Shown here one piece after another: positions 8,461 through 16,174 of a stretch of DNA of 64,000 bases. The notes under the pieces are model-generated. The model was given only the letters and a program-made list of their open reading frames with translations, did no database searches and was not told where the DNA came from. The position numbers were made by a program, and so were the translations under genes. Source of the DNA: Eubacterium coprostanoligenes (lineage in GTDB: Bacteria > Bacillota > Clostridia > Oscillospirales > Acutalibacteraceae); assembly GCF_900167205.1 (NCBI RefSeq), contig NZ_FUWW01000011.1:1-64000 (forward strand), in the 5' to 3' direction. Within the stretch, counting starts at the first letter, position 1, and each line of letters opens with the position of its first letter.

Positions 8461-8473
8461 TTTATTTGCTTAA

Positions 8474-8710
8474 TCAGTCTGATGTGTAAGGCAAAAGAGC
8501 GAGATGTCTTGCTCTCTTGATAGCTGTTGTAAGCATTCTCTGGTGCTTTGCACAAGTGCCTGTTACACGGCGAGGAAGGATCTTTGAACGCTCGGAAATG
8601 AACTTCTTGAGCTTTGTTGTGTCCTTGTAATCAATGCTTTCAGCCTTATCTACACAAAATTGACAAACTTTTCTACGGCTCTTTCTTGGGCCTTTAGCGT
8701 TATATGCCAT
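8474..8710 (-). CDS. rpsR: 30S ribosomal protein S18
   Basis: This 78-residue protein contains the S18 signature ([43 protein letters not shown]). It binds the platform of the 30S subunit next to S6. Two N-terminal cysteines (CQFC) plus one later Cys suggest a zinc-type S18. It is the last gene of the conserved rpsF-ssb-rpsR operon, with an AGGAGGAAACC site upstream and a terminator 14 bases downstream. Confidence 0.97.
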   Translation of the reverse strand: MAYNAKGPRKSRRKVCQFCVDKAESIDYKDTTKLKKFISERSKILPRRVTGTCAKHQRMLTTAIKRARHLALLPYTSD

Positions 8711-8740
8711 TTTGGTTTCCTCCTTAATTAAAATAAGATG

Positions 8741-9184
8741 TTAGAACGGAAGGTCGTCATCATCGTCGACGATTTCTTCAAAATCGCTGTTGTCTGCGCT
8801 TGCATAAGACGGTGCAGGCTCGTTGAATCCTCCGCTTACAGCAGAAGCTCCTGTGCCTGAATCATTCTTTGAACCGCAGAATGATACGTTGTTTGCAACA
8901 ACCTCGACCTGTTTTCTTTGGTTACCGCTTTTGTCTGTATAACTGCTGGTTTGGATTGAACCTTCAACAGCTATCATTGAGCCTTTGTGGAAATATCTGC
9001 TGATAAATTCCGCAGTTTGACGCCATGCAACACAGTCGATGAAATCTGCCTGTCTGTCTTGACCCGAACGCTGATAATTTCTATCGCACGCTACCTGAAA
9101 ACGAAGAACAGATACACCGCTTGGAGTTGTACGGAGTTCCGGCTCAAAGGTAAGTCTACCCATAAGGGCTACCATATTAATCAT
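8741..9184 (-). CDS. ssb: Single-stranded DNA-binding protein
   Basis: This 147-residue protein has an OB fold over about residues 1-105 (VALMGRLTFEPELR, FIDCVAWRQTAEFI, GSMIAVEGSIQTSSY), a flexible linker, and the acidic C-terminal tail DDDDLPF that recruits replication and repair proteins. Its position between rpsF and rpsR is the standard Firmicutes arrangement. ATG 9184 follows AGGAGG by six bases. It is the housekeeping Ssb rather than a phage form, judged from context. Confidence 0.97.
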   Translation of the reverse strand: MINMVALMGRLTFEPELRTTPSGVSVLRFQVACDRNYQRSGQDRQADFIDCVAWRQTAEFISRYFHKGSMIAVEGSIQTSSYTDKSGNQRKQVEVVANNVSFCGSKNDSGTGASAVSGGFNEPAPSYASADNSDFEEIVDDDDDLPF

Positions 9185-9198
9185 AGTATGCCTCCTAA

Positions 9199-9489
9199 TT
9201 ATTCGCCTTTAGCGACGATAAGTGAGCGAAGTACACCGTCAGTAATGTTGATTACACGGTCAAGCTCAGCAGGGAAAGACTCTTCTGATGAGAAGTTGAT
9301 AAGAACATAGTAACCGTCGGTTTCGTAGTTGATTGCGTAAGCAAGCTTCTTCTTGCCCCACTCCTCTACTTCACCGAGAGTGCCATTCTTTGAGATGAGG
9401 TCAGTGAACTTTGTCTTGAGAGCGTTTACTGCCTCTTCTCCCTTTGAAAGAGAGAAAACCATTACGATTTCATAGTCTTTTAATGCCAT
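9199..9489 (-). CDS. rpsF: 30S ribosomal protein S6
   Basis: This 96-residue protein starts YEIVMVFSL and has WGKKKLAYAIN, the S6 ferredoxin-like fold that pairs with S18. It is first in the rpsF-ssb-rpsR operon, with AAAGGAGGT 6 bases before ATG 9489. The leader between the promoter (9575-9603) and the start has two small hairpins (CTTGCA/TGCAAG and CGTAT/ATACG), which could host the S6:S18 feedback element known in other bacteria. The diagnostic core was not confirmed. Confidence 0.96.
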   Translation of the reverse strand: MALKDYEIVMVFSLSKGEEAVNALKTKFTDLISKNGTLGEVEEWGKKKLAYAINYETDGYYVLINFSSEESFPAELDRVINITDGVLRSLIVAKGE

Positions 9490-9574
9490 TCTTCAGCACC
9501 TCCTTTTGGACTTTGGCGTATTATCCATACGCAAGGAAAATTTACTTGCATTAAGACATACTGCAAGTGTTAGT

Positions 9575-9603
9575 ATTATAGCAGTTGACAAGCAAGATGT
9601 CAA
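9575..9603 (-). promoter_or_regulatory. Promoter of the rpsF operon
   Basis: Minus-strand TTGACA (9598-9603), a 17-base spacer and TATAAT (9575-9580) match the consensus exactly, 85 bases upstream of rpsF. Confidence 0.85.
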
Positions 9604-9618
9604 GGATTTTTTTGCTCA

Positions 9619-9795
9619 TTATTTGAATGAATTTGTGGCTTCGTCATATTCAAAGCCGACTGCCGACAATGTTCTTATAATCTCGTCCTTGTTTTCGTGC
9701 ATATCATCGCAGAGTGCATCGAGTGACGAATAGCTGTCACGCAGTTTCATATTTATCATACTGAAAAGAATAAACGGGTCTTTTGGCAATGGCAT
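9619..9795 (-). CDS. Small DUF4250-type protein
   Basis: This 58-residue frame begins MPLPKDPFILFSMINMKLRD and ends VGFEYDEATNSFK. The start MPLPKDPFIL, the SLDALCDDM core and the GFEYD end fit the DUF4250 family of small clostridial proteins, whose function is unknown. An AAGGAGGC site lies 6 bases before ATG 9795. There is no signal peptide. It stands alone upstream of the rpsF promoter on the same strand. Confidence 0.85.
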   Translation of the reverse strand: MPLPKDPFILFSMINMKLRDSYSSLDALCDDMHENKDEIIRTLSAVGFEYDEATNSFK

Positions 9796-9836
9796 AATCT
9801 GTGCCTCCTTATACTTTAACCTAATTAATGTGCGAT

Positions 9837-9863
9837 ACCTCCCCTTAAAAATTAAGAGGAGGC
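9837..9863. repeat. Dispersed CTCCCCTT palindrome
   Basis: ACCTCCCCTTAA and TTAAGAGGAGGC form an imperfect stem of the common family. Being 15 bases after the ABC ATPase stop, it could also serve as that operon's terminator. Confidence 0.65.
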
Positions 9864-9877
9864 TGATGAGTTTGCTA

Positions 9878-10684
9878 TTAATTTTCTGCTTCGGAAAGGA
9901 GGATTTTGTCGTCCTCTAATTCCTCGCCCGATGTGAGCTTGAACTTTGCAAGAAGGTCCGCTGTGGTGAGCTTCTTCTTTTCTTCGCCCTGAACATCATA
10001 AATAATCTTGCCGTCATTCATCATAATGAGGCGGTTACCGATATTGATTGCATCTTTCATATTATGAGTAATCATAATAGTTGTGAGGTGGTTTTCTTCA
10101 ACGATTTTTTCTGTCAAATCAAGCACCTTTTTTGCAGTTTTTGGGTCGAGCGCAGCGGTGTGCTCGTCAAGGAGTAAAAGTTTTGGCTTGCGGAGAGTTG
10201 CCATAAGAAGTGTGACAGCCTGACGCTGACCGCCTGAAAGCAGACCAACCTTTGAAGTGAGTCTGTCCTCAAGACCAAGGTCGAGATGCTTGAGCACCTC
10301 TTTGTACTCTTCCTTTTCCTTACGCTTTACACCTGCGCCGAGACCTCTGTGACTGCCTCGTCTTGAAGCGAGTGCAAGGTTTTCGAGGATTTGCATATTG
10401 GCAGCAGTACCTGTCATTGGGTCTTGGAAAACTCTGCCGATATATTTTGCTCTTTTGTGTTCCGGAAGTTTTGTGACATCCACACTGTCAATAACGATTG
10501 AGCCACAGTCAACAGGATAAACGCCTGCAACCATATTAAGCATTGTTGATTTACCTGCGCCGTTGCCACCGATTACAGTAACAAAATCGCCCTCGTTGAG
10601 AGTTAAATCAATGCCGTTGAGCGCCTTTTTTTCATTAATAGTTCCCGGATTGAAGGTTTTATGTACATTCTTGATTTCTAACAT
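9878..10684 (-). CDS. ABC transporter ATPase of a TrpXYZ-like importer
   Basis: This 268-residue single-domain ABC ATPase has Walker A GGNGAGKST (near 39), the signature LLSGGQRQAV (near 151) and Walker B LLLLDEHTAAL (near 172). It powers substrate import with the adjacent permease and lipoprotein. Its closest type by sequence is COG1101, which always partners COG4120/COG2984. The chosen start, ATG 10684, lies one base beyond the permease stop and has AAGGAGG upstream; longer frames into the permease gene have no support. Substrates in this class are often aromatic amino acids, but none can be read here. Confidence 0.92.
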   Translation of the reverse strand: MLEIKNVHKTFNPGTINEKKALNGIDLTLNEGDFVTVIGGNGAGKSTMLNMVAGVYPVDCGSIVIDSVDVTKLPEHKRAKYIGRVFQDPMTGTAANMQILENLALASRRGSHRGLGAGVKRKEKEEYKEVLKHLDLGLEDRLTSKVGLLSGGQRQAVTLLMATLRKPKLLLLDEHTAALDPKTAKKVLDLTEKIVEENHLTTIMITHNMKDAINIGNRLIMMNDGKIIYDVQGEEKKKLTTADLLAKFKLTSGEELEDDKILLSEAEN

Positions 10685-10685
10685 A

Positions 10686-11585
10686 TCACTTAACCTCCTT
10701 TTTTGCAGTCTTAATATGAGTTTCCTGGTATCTGCCCTTGATGTAAGGAATGCCGAGGAATACAGCAACTACCGCCGCTGTGAGAAGCTTGAGGTCGTCG
10801 GTGTTAAGACCGAGGCTGATAACGAACTGCATAACGATATAGTAGATGATACCGCCGATTGCAACAGCCAAAAGTTTGAGCGCAAAGTTCTTGAAAATCT
10901 TGCCGAAAAGCACTTCGCCGATAATTACGGCGGCAAGACCGATAACGATTGCGCCTCTGCCCATATTGATGTCGGCATAGCCCTGATATTGAGCAAGAAG
11001 TCCGCCTGCAAGTGCTACCAAGCCGTTTGAAAGCACAAGTGCGATGATTTTCGTTGAATTGATGTTGATGCCGTTTGCACGAGCCATATTTGCGTTTGTG
11101 CCTGTTGCACGAATTGCGTGACCGATTTCTGTGCCGAAGAACCAATAGAGCAACGCAATGATGACCAACACAAAGACTGTTGCAACAATGAGTGCTTGAT
11201 TGAGCTTTGTCATTGAGCAAATAAGATTGTATTTATATCCCGAAACAGGCTGATTTGCCTTGCCCAAGATACGCAAGTTGATTGAATAAAGTGCAAGCTG
11301 TGTCAAAATACCTGCCAAAATCGGCGGAATACCAAACGCCGTGTTGAGTATACCCGTCACAAGTCCTGCCAAGCATCCTGCAACAAATGCGATGAGAAGT
11401 GCAAGATAAACATTGCATCCCGCCATAAGTGACATAACCATAGCGGCACCGCCTGTTGCCAAAGTTCCGTCAACTGTAAGGTCGGCGAAATCGAGCACTC
11501 TAAATGTGATGTACACACCGATTGCCATAATGCCCCATATAAGTCCCTGACCGACAGCACCCGGCAGAGCATTTAAGAATCCCAT
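10686..11585 (-). CDS. ABC transporter permease of a TrpXYZ-like importer
   Basis: This 299-residue membrane protein has about eight to nine hydrophobic segments and the family sequence FRVLDFADLTVDGTLATGGA near residue 29. It belongs to the branched-chain/ribose type of permeases (COG4120 by pattern). It forms the channel of the importer with the ATPase downstream and the lipoprotein upstream on the same strand. ATG 11585 is preferred because it starts the hydrophobic N terminus. A gap of 227 bases carrying dispersed repeats separates it from the lipoprotein gene. Confidence 0.9.
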   Translation of the reverse strand: MGFLNALPGAVGQGLIWGIMAIGVYITFRVLDFADLTVDGTLATGGAAMVMSLMAGCNVYLALLIAFVAGCLAGLVTGILNTAFGIPPILAGILTQLALYSINLRILGKANQPVSGYKYNLICSMTKLNQALIVATVFVLVIIALLYWFFGTEIGHAIRATGTNANMARANGININSTKIIALVLSNGLVALAGGLLAQYQGYADINMGRGAIVIGLAAVIIGEVLFGKIFKNFALKLLAVAIGGIIYYIVMQFVISLGLNTDDLKLLTAAVVAVFLGIPYIKGRYQETHIKTAKKEVK

Positions 11586-11700
11586 AAATTCTACCTCATT
11601 TCTCGGACTTCTAAACAAAAGCCCAAATTTTCAATTATACTTCATCATTATACTTTAAAGCGTTGAATTAGTCAACTGTTAATTTGCACATATTTGCTTT

Positions 11701-11721
11701 GGGGCGAACTGTGTTCGCCTA
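11701..11721. repeat. Short dispersed palindrome GGGGCGAACTGTGTTCGCC
   Basis: Same unit as 41820 and, inverted, 2393. GGCGAAC and GTTCGCC pair around a 3-base centre. Confidence 0.7.
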
Positions 11722-11744
11722 AATTCTTGTTATGTCCTTTTAAC

Positions 11745-11794
11745 CACTCAGTCGTGCATAAAACACGACAGCTCCCCTTGCAACAAGGGGAGCC
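11745..11794. repeat. Dispersed double-hairpin element, type A (inverted)
   Basis: CACTCAGTCGTGC, then GACAGCTCCCCTTGCAAC and AAGGGGAGCC. It is the reverse orientation of the element at 8291 and lies 18 bases after the lipoprotein gene, inside the transporter operon. Confidence 0.75.
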
Positions 11795-11812
11795 TGATTA
11801 ATAAGTTAATTA

Positions 11813-12847
11813 TTATTCTTCTGTGGTTGCTTCGGCTGTTGTAGCTTCTTCGTAACCGTCAGGAATATTTGCCTTAAACTTCTTAGCCTGTTCTGAATTG
11901 TACTTGTATGTAAGACCGTCTGTTTGCTGAATGTTCATTTCAGCAGGGTTCTTGCCGTTTACAAGAATATCATATGCCATTTGAGCTGTTGTTTCACCGA
12001 GTGCATAGTACGAAATAGAAAGTGTTGCTACGGCTCTTGTGTTTGTAAAGATACCCTCTTCACCTGCAATAATAGGAACATTTGCATTTGAGCAAGCGTC
12101 ATCAATTACCGCACCGTTTGAAGCTGCTGTGTTGTCGGTTGGAATGTAGATTACATCAACCTCTGAAGCGGCTTTCTTTGCAACTGCCGAAATATCGTTT
12201 GAGTCGGAGAAAGCAAAATATTCGCAAGTAACGCCCTTTGCTTCGAGTGCCTTTTTAACACCGTCTGCCTGTGGCTTTGAATTTGTTTCTGCCGAGCAGA
12301 AGATTACGCCGACTTTCTTTGTTTCAGGGAAAAGTTCCATAATCTGGTCTGCCTGCTTGTCGAGTGGAGCAAGGTCGCTTGTGCCGGTTACATTGATGCC
12401 TGTTGCGTCTGTCGGACCCATATCAATGTCGAGTGCAGCTGCATAATCGGTTACGGATGTTCCGACAACAGGTATTTGCGAAGCAGCTGTTGCTGTTGTG
12501 CAAGCCTGAAGTGCAGGTGTTGCGTTTGCCATAATCAAATCATAGCCTGATGAAACGAACTTGTTTGCGATTGTTGTGCAGTTTGCGGAATCGTTTGAAG
12601 CATTTTGATAATCAAACTCAAATGTAATTCCGTCTGCCTCGCCAAGTTCCTTGAGTTTGTCCTCAAATCCCTTGGTTGCCGCATCAAGTGCAGTGTGCTG
12701 AACAAGCTGGCAAATACCAATCTTGTATGATGTTTTCTTTTCTGCGCCTTCATTATTGTCCTTTGTAGCGGAACAGCCTGCGAATACACCGCCGACCATT
12801 GCCGCCGAAAGAACAACTGCCGCAATTTTCTTTGTTAATTTTCTCAT
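11813..12847 (-). CDS. ABC transporter substrate-binding lipoprotein (TrpX-like)
   Basis: This 344-residue protein starts with a lipoprotein signal (AAVVLSAAMVGGVFAGC, lipobox Cys near 25). A two-lobe periplasmic-binding fold follows, of the ABC_sub_bind type (KIGICQLVQHTALD, GYDLIMANATPALQA, KVGVIFCSAETNS, DVIYIPTDNTAASNG). It captures the substrate outside the membrane for the following permease and ATPase. It has a clear promoter at 12884-12912 and no leader large enough for a T-box. Known relatives import tryptophan or tyrosine; the substrate here is not determined. Confidence 0.9.
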   Translation of the reverse strand: MRKLTKKIAAVVLSAAMVGGVFAGCSATKDNNEGAEKKTSYKIGICQLVQHTALDAATKGFEDKLKELGEADGITFEFDYQNASNDSANCTTIANKFVSSGYDLIMANATPALQACTTATAASQIPVVGTSVTDYAAALDIDMGPTDATGINVTGTSDLAPLDKQADQIMELFPETKKVGVIFCSAETNSKPQADGVKKALEAKGVTCEYFAFSDSNDISAVAKKAASEVDVIYIPTDNTAASNGAVIDDACSNANVPIIAGEEGIFTNTRAVATLSISYYALGETTAQMAYDILVNGKNPAEMNIQQTDGLTYKYNSEQAKKFKANIPDGYEEATTAEATTEE

Positions 12848-12883
12848 TGTGGAAATCTCCTGTCCTTTGGTTTATTTGCATTC

Positions 12884-12912
12884 AGTTTAGCACCTAAAAG
12901 CGTTAAAGTCAA
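12884..12912 (-). promoter_or_regulatory. Promoter of the TrpXYZ-like operon
   Basis: Minus-strand TTGACT (12907-12912) and TAAACT (12884-12889) are 17 bases apart, 36 bases before the lipoprotein start. Confidence 0.7.
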
Positions 12913-12995
12913 CAGGATTTACCATATTCATAATGAAACATTTTTGCCGATTTTTTACAATCAATCAAAATTCTTTATACTGCCTATAAATATTT

Positions 12996-13718
12996 TTACT
13001 CTAAATTACCCGTCAAGAGCATAATAGCCGTAAGCCCTGCAACCGGTGCGGTTTGGGTGCGGAGAATACGCTTGCCGAGAGTTGCACGGACACCGCCCGC
13101 CGCTTCGATTTGCTCAACTTCTGCCTCCTCAAATCCGCCCTCCGGACCGATGAAGATGCTCACGCTCTTTGTATTTTTATCTATTATATCGGTGAGTTTT
13201 TTGCCTCCGCCCTCAAAGAACACGATTTTGACTTCGCTTTCGTCCTCTGCCAAAGCCTGCTTCAAATTTTTCATATTTTCAATTTTAGGCACAATGCCTC
13301 TTCCGCTTTGCTGTGCGGCTTCAAGCGCTATTTTTTGATAACGCTGATTTTTTTTGCCTGCCGATTTGTCATCGGGACGGGAAACACAACGCTTTGTGAG
13401 TGTCGGCACAATTTCGGTTACACCGAGTTCCACGCATTTTTGAATAATATCCTCAAGTTTTGTGCTTTTCGGCACTCCCTGATAAATTGTCACTTTGCAA
13501 GACGGCTCACTTTCGCAAACCTGCTTATAGCAAACTTTCAGCACAACTTCATCTTTTGTGATTTCCTCGATTTGACAGCCGTAGTCCTCGCCACCGCCAT
13601 CGGTTACGCAAATCACATCGCCCACCCTCATACGCAAAGACTTTGCTATATGTCGAGCAGATTCGCCATCAAGAATGATTTTTTCATCACTTATATTTTC
13701 AACAAATAACTTTTGCAT
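12996..13718 (-). CDS. rsmE: 16S rRNA m3U1498 methyltransferase
   Basis: This 240-residue SPOUT enzyme uses AdoMet to methylate N3 of U1498 in the 30S decoding region. It shows the N-terminal PUA-like domain (ARHIAKSLRMRVGD near residue 24) and the C-terminal trefoil knot (SIFIGPEGGFEEAEVE near 185, LGKRILRTQTAPVAGL near 213). The length is normal. It begins 8 bases after the glycosylase stop, with a GAGGTG site inside the end of that gene, so the two are co-translated. Confidence 0.94.
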   Translation of the reverse strand: MQKLFVENISDEKIILDGESARHIAKSLRMRVGDVICVTDGGGEDYGCQIEEITKDEVVLKVCYKQVCESEPSCKVTIYQGVPKSTKLEDIIQKCVELGVTEIVPTLTKRCVSRPDDKSAGKKNQRYQKIALEAAQQSGRGIVPKIENMKNLKQALAEDESEVKIVFFEGGGKKLTDIIDKNTKSVSIFIGPEGGFEEAEVEQIEAAGGVRATLGKRILRTQTAPVAGLTAIMLLTGNLE

Positions 13719-13726
13719 TTTTCACC

Positions 13727-14545
13727 TCATAAATTTTGTCTTGCCCAATGGAACAAGTACTGCTGTGCTATGCCCTCAATGCCGTCAAAGCACCGTGGCA
13801 AGCCGTCGGGATAATACGCCATCACCCTTTTCATCCACACATCAAGCGGAAAGCAGGAATAAAACTGCATACCGAAAAGCAAGGCGCAGTTTGCAACCTT
13901 TTCGCCGACACCGTAAATTTTGAGCAATTCTTTTTTCGCCTCGGCAAGTGGCAGGGACTTTATATAATCCAAATCTATCTCGCCGTTTGCAACGGATTTT
14001 GACAAGCGTTCAAGATATTTTGCACGGTAGCCTGTGCCGAGAGCCTCAAAGTCCTCAACGCCGAGCGTACTCAACTTTTCCGCTGACGGAAACGAATACC
14101 AACCGTCTGCAACCTCGTCACCGTAAGCCTTGCAGAGCCGAGAAATAATCAGCTTTATCCTTTTTATATTATTCTGCTGGCTGATGACGAAAGAACACAG
14201 CGCTTCCCAGCTGTCCTGATTGAGAATTCGGATGCCGTAATACTCATCAATGGTTGAGGCAAGCAAGCTGTCCTGCTTCAAGCGGTTGCAGATTTCATCA
14301 TAGTCCTTGTTCAAATCAAAATAATTCACCCAAAAGGAATAAAAGACAGCCTTGTCCGTATCATAAAAAATGAGTGAGTCGCCATCCTTTGCAATGTGCA
14401 AAAAGTGACCGCCGGCAACACCCTTGTACGAGCCGTCCTCTTGACGCTCCCAACGAAAAGCCTGACCGCAATCAAGAGTTAAATCAAGATCAAGGCATGA
14501 AACCTCGCTGACTATTATATTATTTTTTTCAACTTTTACTTTCAT
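13727..14545 (-). CDS. 8-oxoguanine DNA glycosylase/AP lyase (OGG1 type)
   Basis: This protein of about 272 residues has the OGG N-terminal domain (LDLTLDCGQAFRWERQ near 17) and a helix-hairpin-helix GPD domain: SFVISQQNNIKRI near 118, GVGEKVANC near 211 with the catalytic Lys, and FPLDVWMKR with the catalytic Asp. It should excise 8-oxoG opposite C and cleave the strand. The start is uncertain: ATG 14545 gives the family N terminus but lacks a Shine-Dalgarno, while GTG 14593 adds 16 residues. It is coupled to rsmE. Confidence 0.88.
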   Translation of the reverse strand: MKVKVEKNNIIVSEVSCLDLDLTLDCGQAFRWERQEDGSYKGVAGGHFLHIAKDGDSLIFYDTDKAVFYSFWVNYFDLNKDYDEICNRLKQDSLLASTIDEYYGIRILNQDSWEALCSFVISQQNNIKRIKLIISRLCKAYGDEVADGWYSFPSAEKLSTLGVEDFEALGTGYRAKYLERLSKSVANGEIDLDYIKSLPLAEAKKELLKIYGVGEKVANCALLFGMQFYSCFPLDVWMKRVMAYYPDGLPRCFDGIEGIAQQYLFHWARQNL

Positions 14546-15003
14546 ATTATATATACCATTTTGCCAAACAACAACAAAAATTTTACCTTTCACGAAAAAC
14601 GAAAATTCGTTTTCGACTATTTGTAATAATTGAATTATATCATTTTTTTGTCAAGACTAAAAGTGAAAAACAGCAATTTATACAAAATTTTTGAAAAAAC
14701 TTTTTTGTTGAAAACTATGTGTAAAATGTTGAAAGAATTGCATATTTTTAGTTTTCAACACCCTAAAAGTGCTTAATTATAGCGTTTTCGGGGTAAGTTT
14801 TACACCTTTTCCACATAGTTTTCCACATTTTAAACATCGGTGGAATAATACGAAAAGTTTTCCTAAAACGATTGTCAAGGGTAAAAATATGTCCGAAATG
14901 TAGAAAATGACCAAAGCTGAAATGTATAAATTTTGTGTAATATTCAAACACTATTTGTATAATTAAGTGCCGAAAATTTGGCACGCAAAAAAGGAAGATG
15001 TTT
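14546..15003. other. Non-coding AT-rich gap with DnaA-box-like cluster (14718-14827)
   Basis: No convincing gene is present. TGTGTAAAA (14718-14726) and two copies of TTTTCCACA (14807-14815 and 14819-14827) match the box types found between dnaA and dnaN, in opposed orientation. TTTTACACC sits just left of the pair. A small palindrome (ACGAAAATTCGTTTTCG) lies near 14600, and a TATAAT at 14955-14960 may belong to the next gene's promoter. The function is inferred: a DnaA binding or titration region, or chance in AT-rich sequence. Confidence 0.4.
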
Positions 15004-15279
15004 ATGCTCAAGGGAGTCAACAAGCAAATACTCGAAATCACCAATCCCGAGTCGCCGTATTTTGAAAAAATCATCTTTTTTGTACGGCCGTCATCACAAA
15101 ATGCAGACGCAAAAAAGCTACACAAAGAGGCTGAAAAAATCTCGACTTCAACCGCCGTAAAACCGCCAAAACAAAAAATTGACGGGCGAAAAGCGGCGCT
15201 GATTATCGGCTATTCCGCAATGACCGTGCTGTCGGGAGCAGGGATTACATTTTTGCTCAGCCACCTCAACATCTTATAA
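15004..15279 (+). CDS. Small conserved hypothetical membrane-anchored protein
   Basis: This 91-residue protein has a soluble N-terminal part starting MLKGVNKQILEITNPES, a charged middle (KKLHKEAEKI) and one hydrophobic segment near residues 67-87 (ALIIGYSAMTVLSGAGITFL). ATG 15004 is chosen because AAGGAAG lies 6 bases upstream; ATG 14998 would touch the site. Function not recognised. It is followed by a hairpin and then sleB, so a link with sporulation or the envelope is possible but not shown. Confidence 0.7.
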   Translation: MLKGVNKQILEITNPESPYFEKIIFFVRPSSQNADAKKLHKEAEKISTSTAVKPPKQKIDGRKAALIIGYSAMTVLSGAGITFLLSHLNIL

Positions 15280-15289
15280 CAAACAAGGA

Positions 15290-15315
15290 GAATAGTGTAA
15301 AAAATCACACTATTC
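15290..15315 (+). terminator. Hairpin after the small membrane protein gene
   Basis: GAATAGTGT (15290-15298) and ACACTATTC (15307-15315) form a perfect 9-bp stem with an A-rich loop. No T run follows, so termination is not certain. Confidence 0.5.
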
Positions 15316-15365
15316 CAATTATATTACCCTCAAAATTTGCCTGTGGCATAATTTTGAGATGGTTA

Positions 15366-15451
15366 AATTTCCATTATACGCCTTCTCTGGCTACAAGAAG
15401 CGTATAGGTGATTTTTATGAACTATTTGTAGCCAGAAAGGCTATGGAAATT
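15366..15451 (+). promoter_or_regulatory. Long inverted repeat over the sleB start
   Basis: AATTTCCAT (15366-15374) pairs with ATGGAAATT (15443-15451), and TCTGGCTACAA (15386-15396) pairs with TTGTAGCCAGA (15426-15436). TATACGC in the left bulge can also pair with GCGTATA in the loop. The right arm holds the AGAAAGG ribosome site and ATG 15443. It could block translation of read-through or long transcripts. Confidence 0.5.
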
Positions 15452-15454
15452 ATT

Positions 15455-16162
15455 ATGAAAAACAAGATAATCAAAAGTATAATCAGCCTTATGCTTGCCT
15501 TTGCAATCATCTTTGGTTTTGCGGGCGCAGGGCTGATTGTGTACGACACATTCATCAAAGAAACAAGCATTTATGCACTGTCAAAGCTCGGTTCAAGCGG
15601 AAGCGAAGTCAAAAAAATTCAGCAAAAACTTCAATCTCTCGGCTACTACAACGGTGCAATTGACGGCATTTACGGTTCGGCAACAAAAAAAGCCGTCACC
15701 GCTTTTCAAAAAAATTGCGGACTGACGGCAGACGGAATTTGCGGAAAAACAACGCTTTTGTATCTCGGACTCGGCGGTTCGTCATCGAGCAGTTCAAACG
15801 GTGCGTATTCGAGTGCGGATGTTGAATTGCTGGCAAAAGTGATTTCGGCAGAGGCTCGAGGCGAAAGCTACGAAGGTCAAGTTGCGGTCGGTGCGGTCAT
15901 CCTCAACAGAGTTGCTCACCCGTCATTCCCCGATTCGCTGTCGGGCGTTGTGTACCAAAAAGGTGCATTTTCCTGCGTGAACGATAGCAACTGGTATCAG
16001 CCTGTGGCAGAATCAAGCAAGCGTGCCGCCACGGACGCACTCAACGGATGGGACCCATCGGGCGGTGCGGTATACTACTTCAACCCTGCCAAAACCAACG
16101 ACAAATTTATGCACTCTCGCACGGTAATCAAGGAAATAGGCAACCACAGATTTTGCATTTAG
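15455..16162 (+). CDS. sleB: Spore cortex-lytic enzyme SleB-type cell wall hydrolase
   Basis: This protein of about 235 residues has an N-terminal membrane/signal segment (SIISLMLAFAIIFGFAGAGLIVY) and a peptidoglycan-binding repeat (GSSGSEVKKIQQKLQSLGYY, then TADGICGKTTL). A Ser-rich linker and a Hydrolase_2 domain follow (AEARGESYEGQVAVGAVILNRV with the catalytic Glu, then GAVYYFNPAKT). SleB is a lytic transglycosylase that degrades cortex muramic-lactam glycan at germination. ATG 15455 gives the usual MKNK start; ATG 15443 is possible and lies in a hairpin with the ribosome site. No ypeB partner is adjacent, although SleB often needs it. Confidence 0.9.
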   Translation: MKNKIIKSIISLMLAFAIIFGFAGAGLIVYDTFIKETSIYALSKLGSSGSEVKKIQQKLQSLGYYNGAIDGIYGSATKKAVTAFQKNCGLTADGICGKTTLLYLGLGGSSSSSSNGAYSSADVELLAKVISAEARGESYEGQVAVGAVILNRVAHPSFPDSLSGVVYQKGAFSCVNDSNWYQPVAESSKRAATDALNGWDPSGGAVYYFNPAKTNDKFMHSRTVIKEIGNHRFCI

Positions 16163-16174
16163 AGGGGTGAAAAT

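Noticed and set aside
9506-9733. 75-codon plus-strand frame between rpsF and the ABC genes
   Set aside because: It runs antisense to the rpsF promoter and the DUF4250 gene and has no ribosome site.
12848-12995. T-box leader for the TrpXYZ-like importer
   Set aside because: Only about 30 leader bases lie between promoter and ribosome site, and no T-box sequence is visible.
14546-14593. Promoter (TATAAT at the OGG start) implying a leaderless mRNA
   Set aside because: The -10 hexamer abuts the ATG, so transcription would begin after it; another promoter further upstream is more likely.
14763-15125. 120-codon minus-strand frame in the DnaA-box gap
   Set aside because: It overlaps the start of the 91-residue gene, lacks a ribosome site and has low-complexity AT-driven composition.
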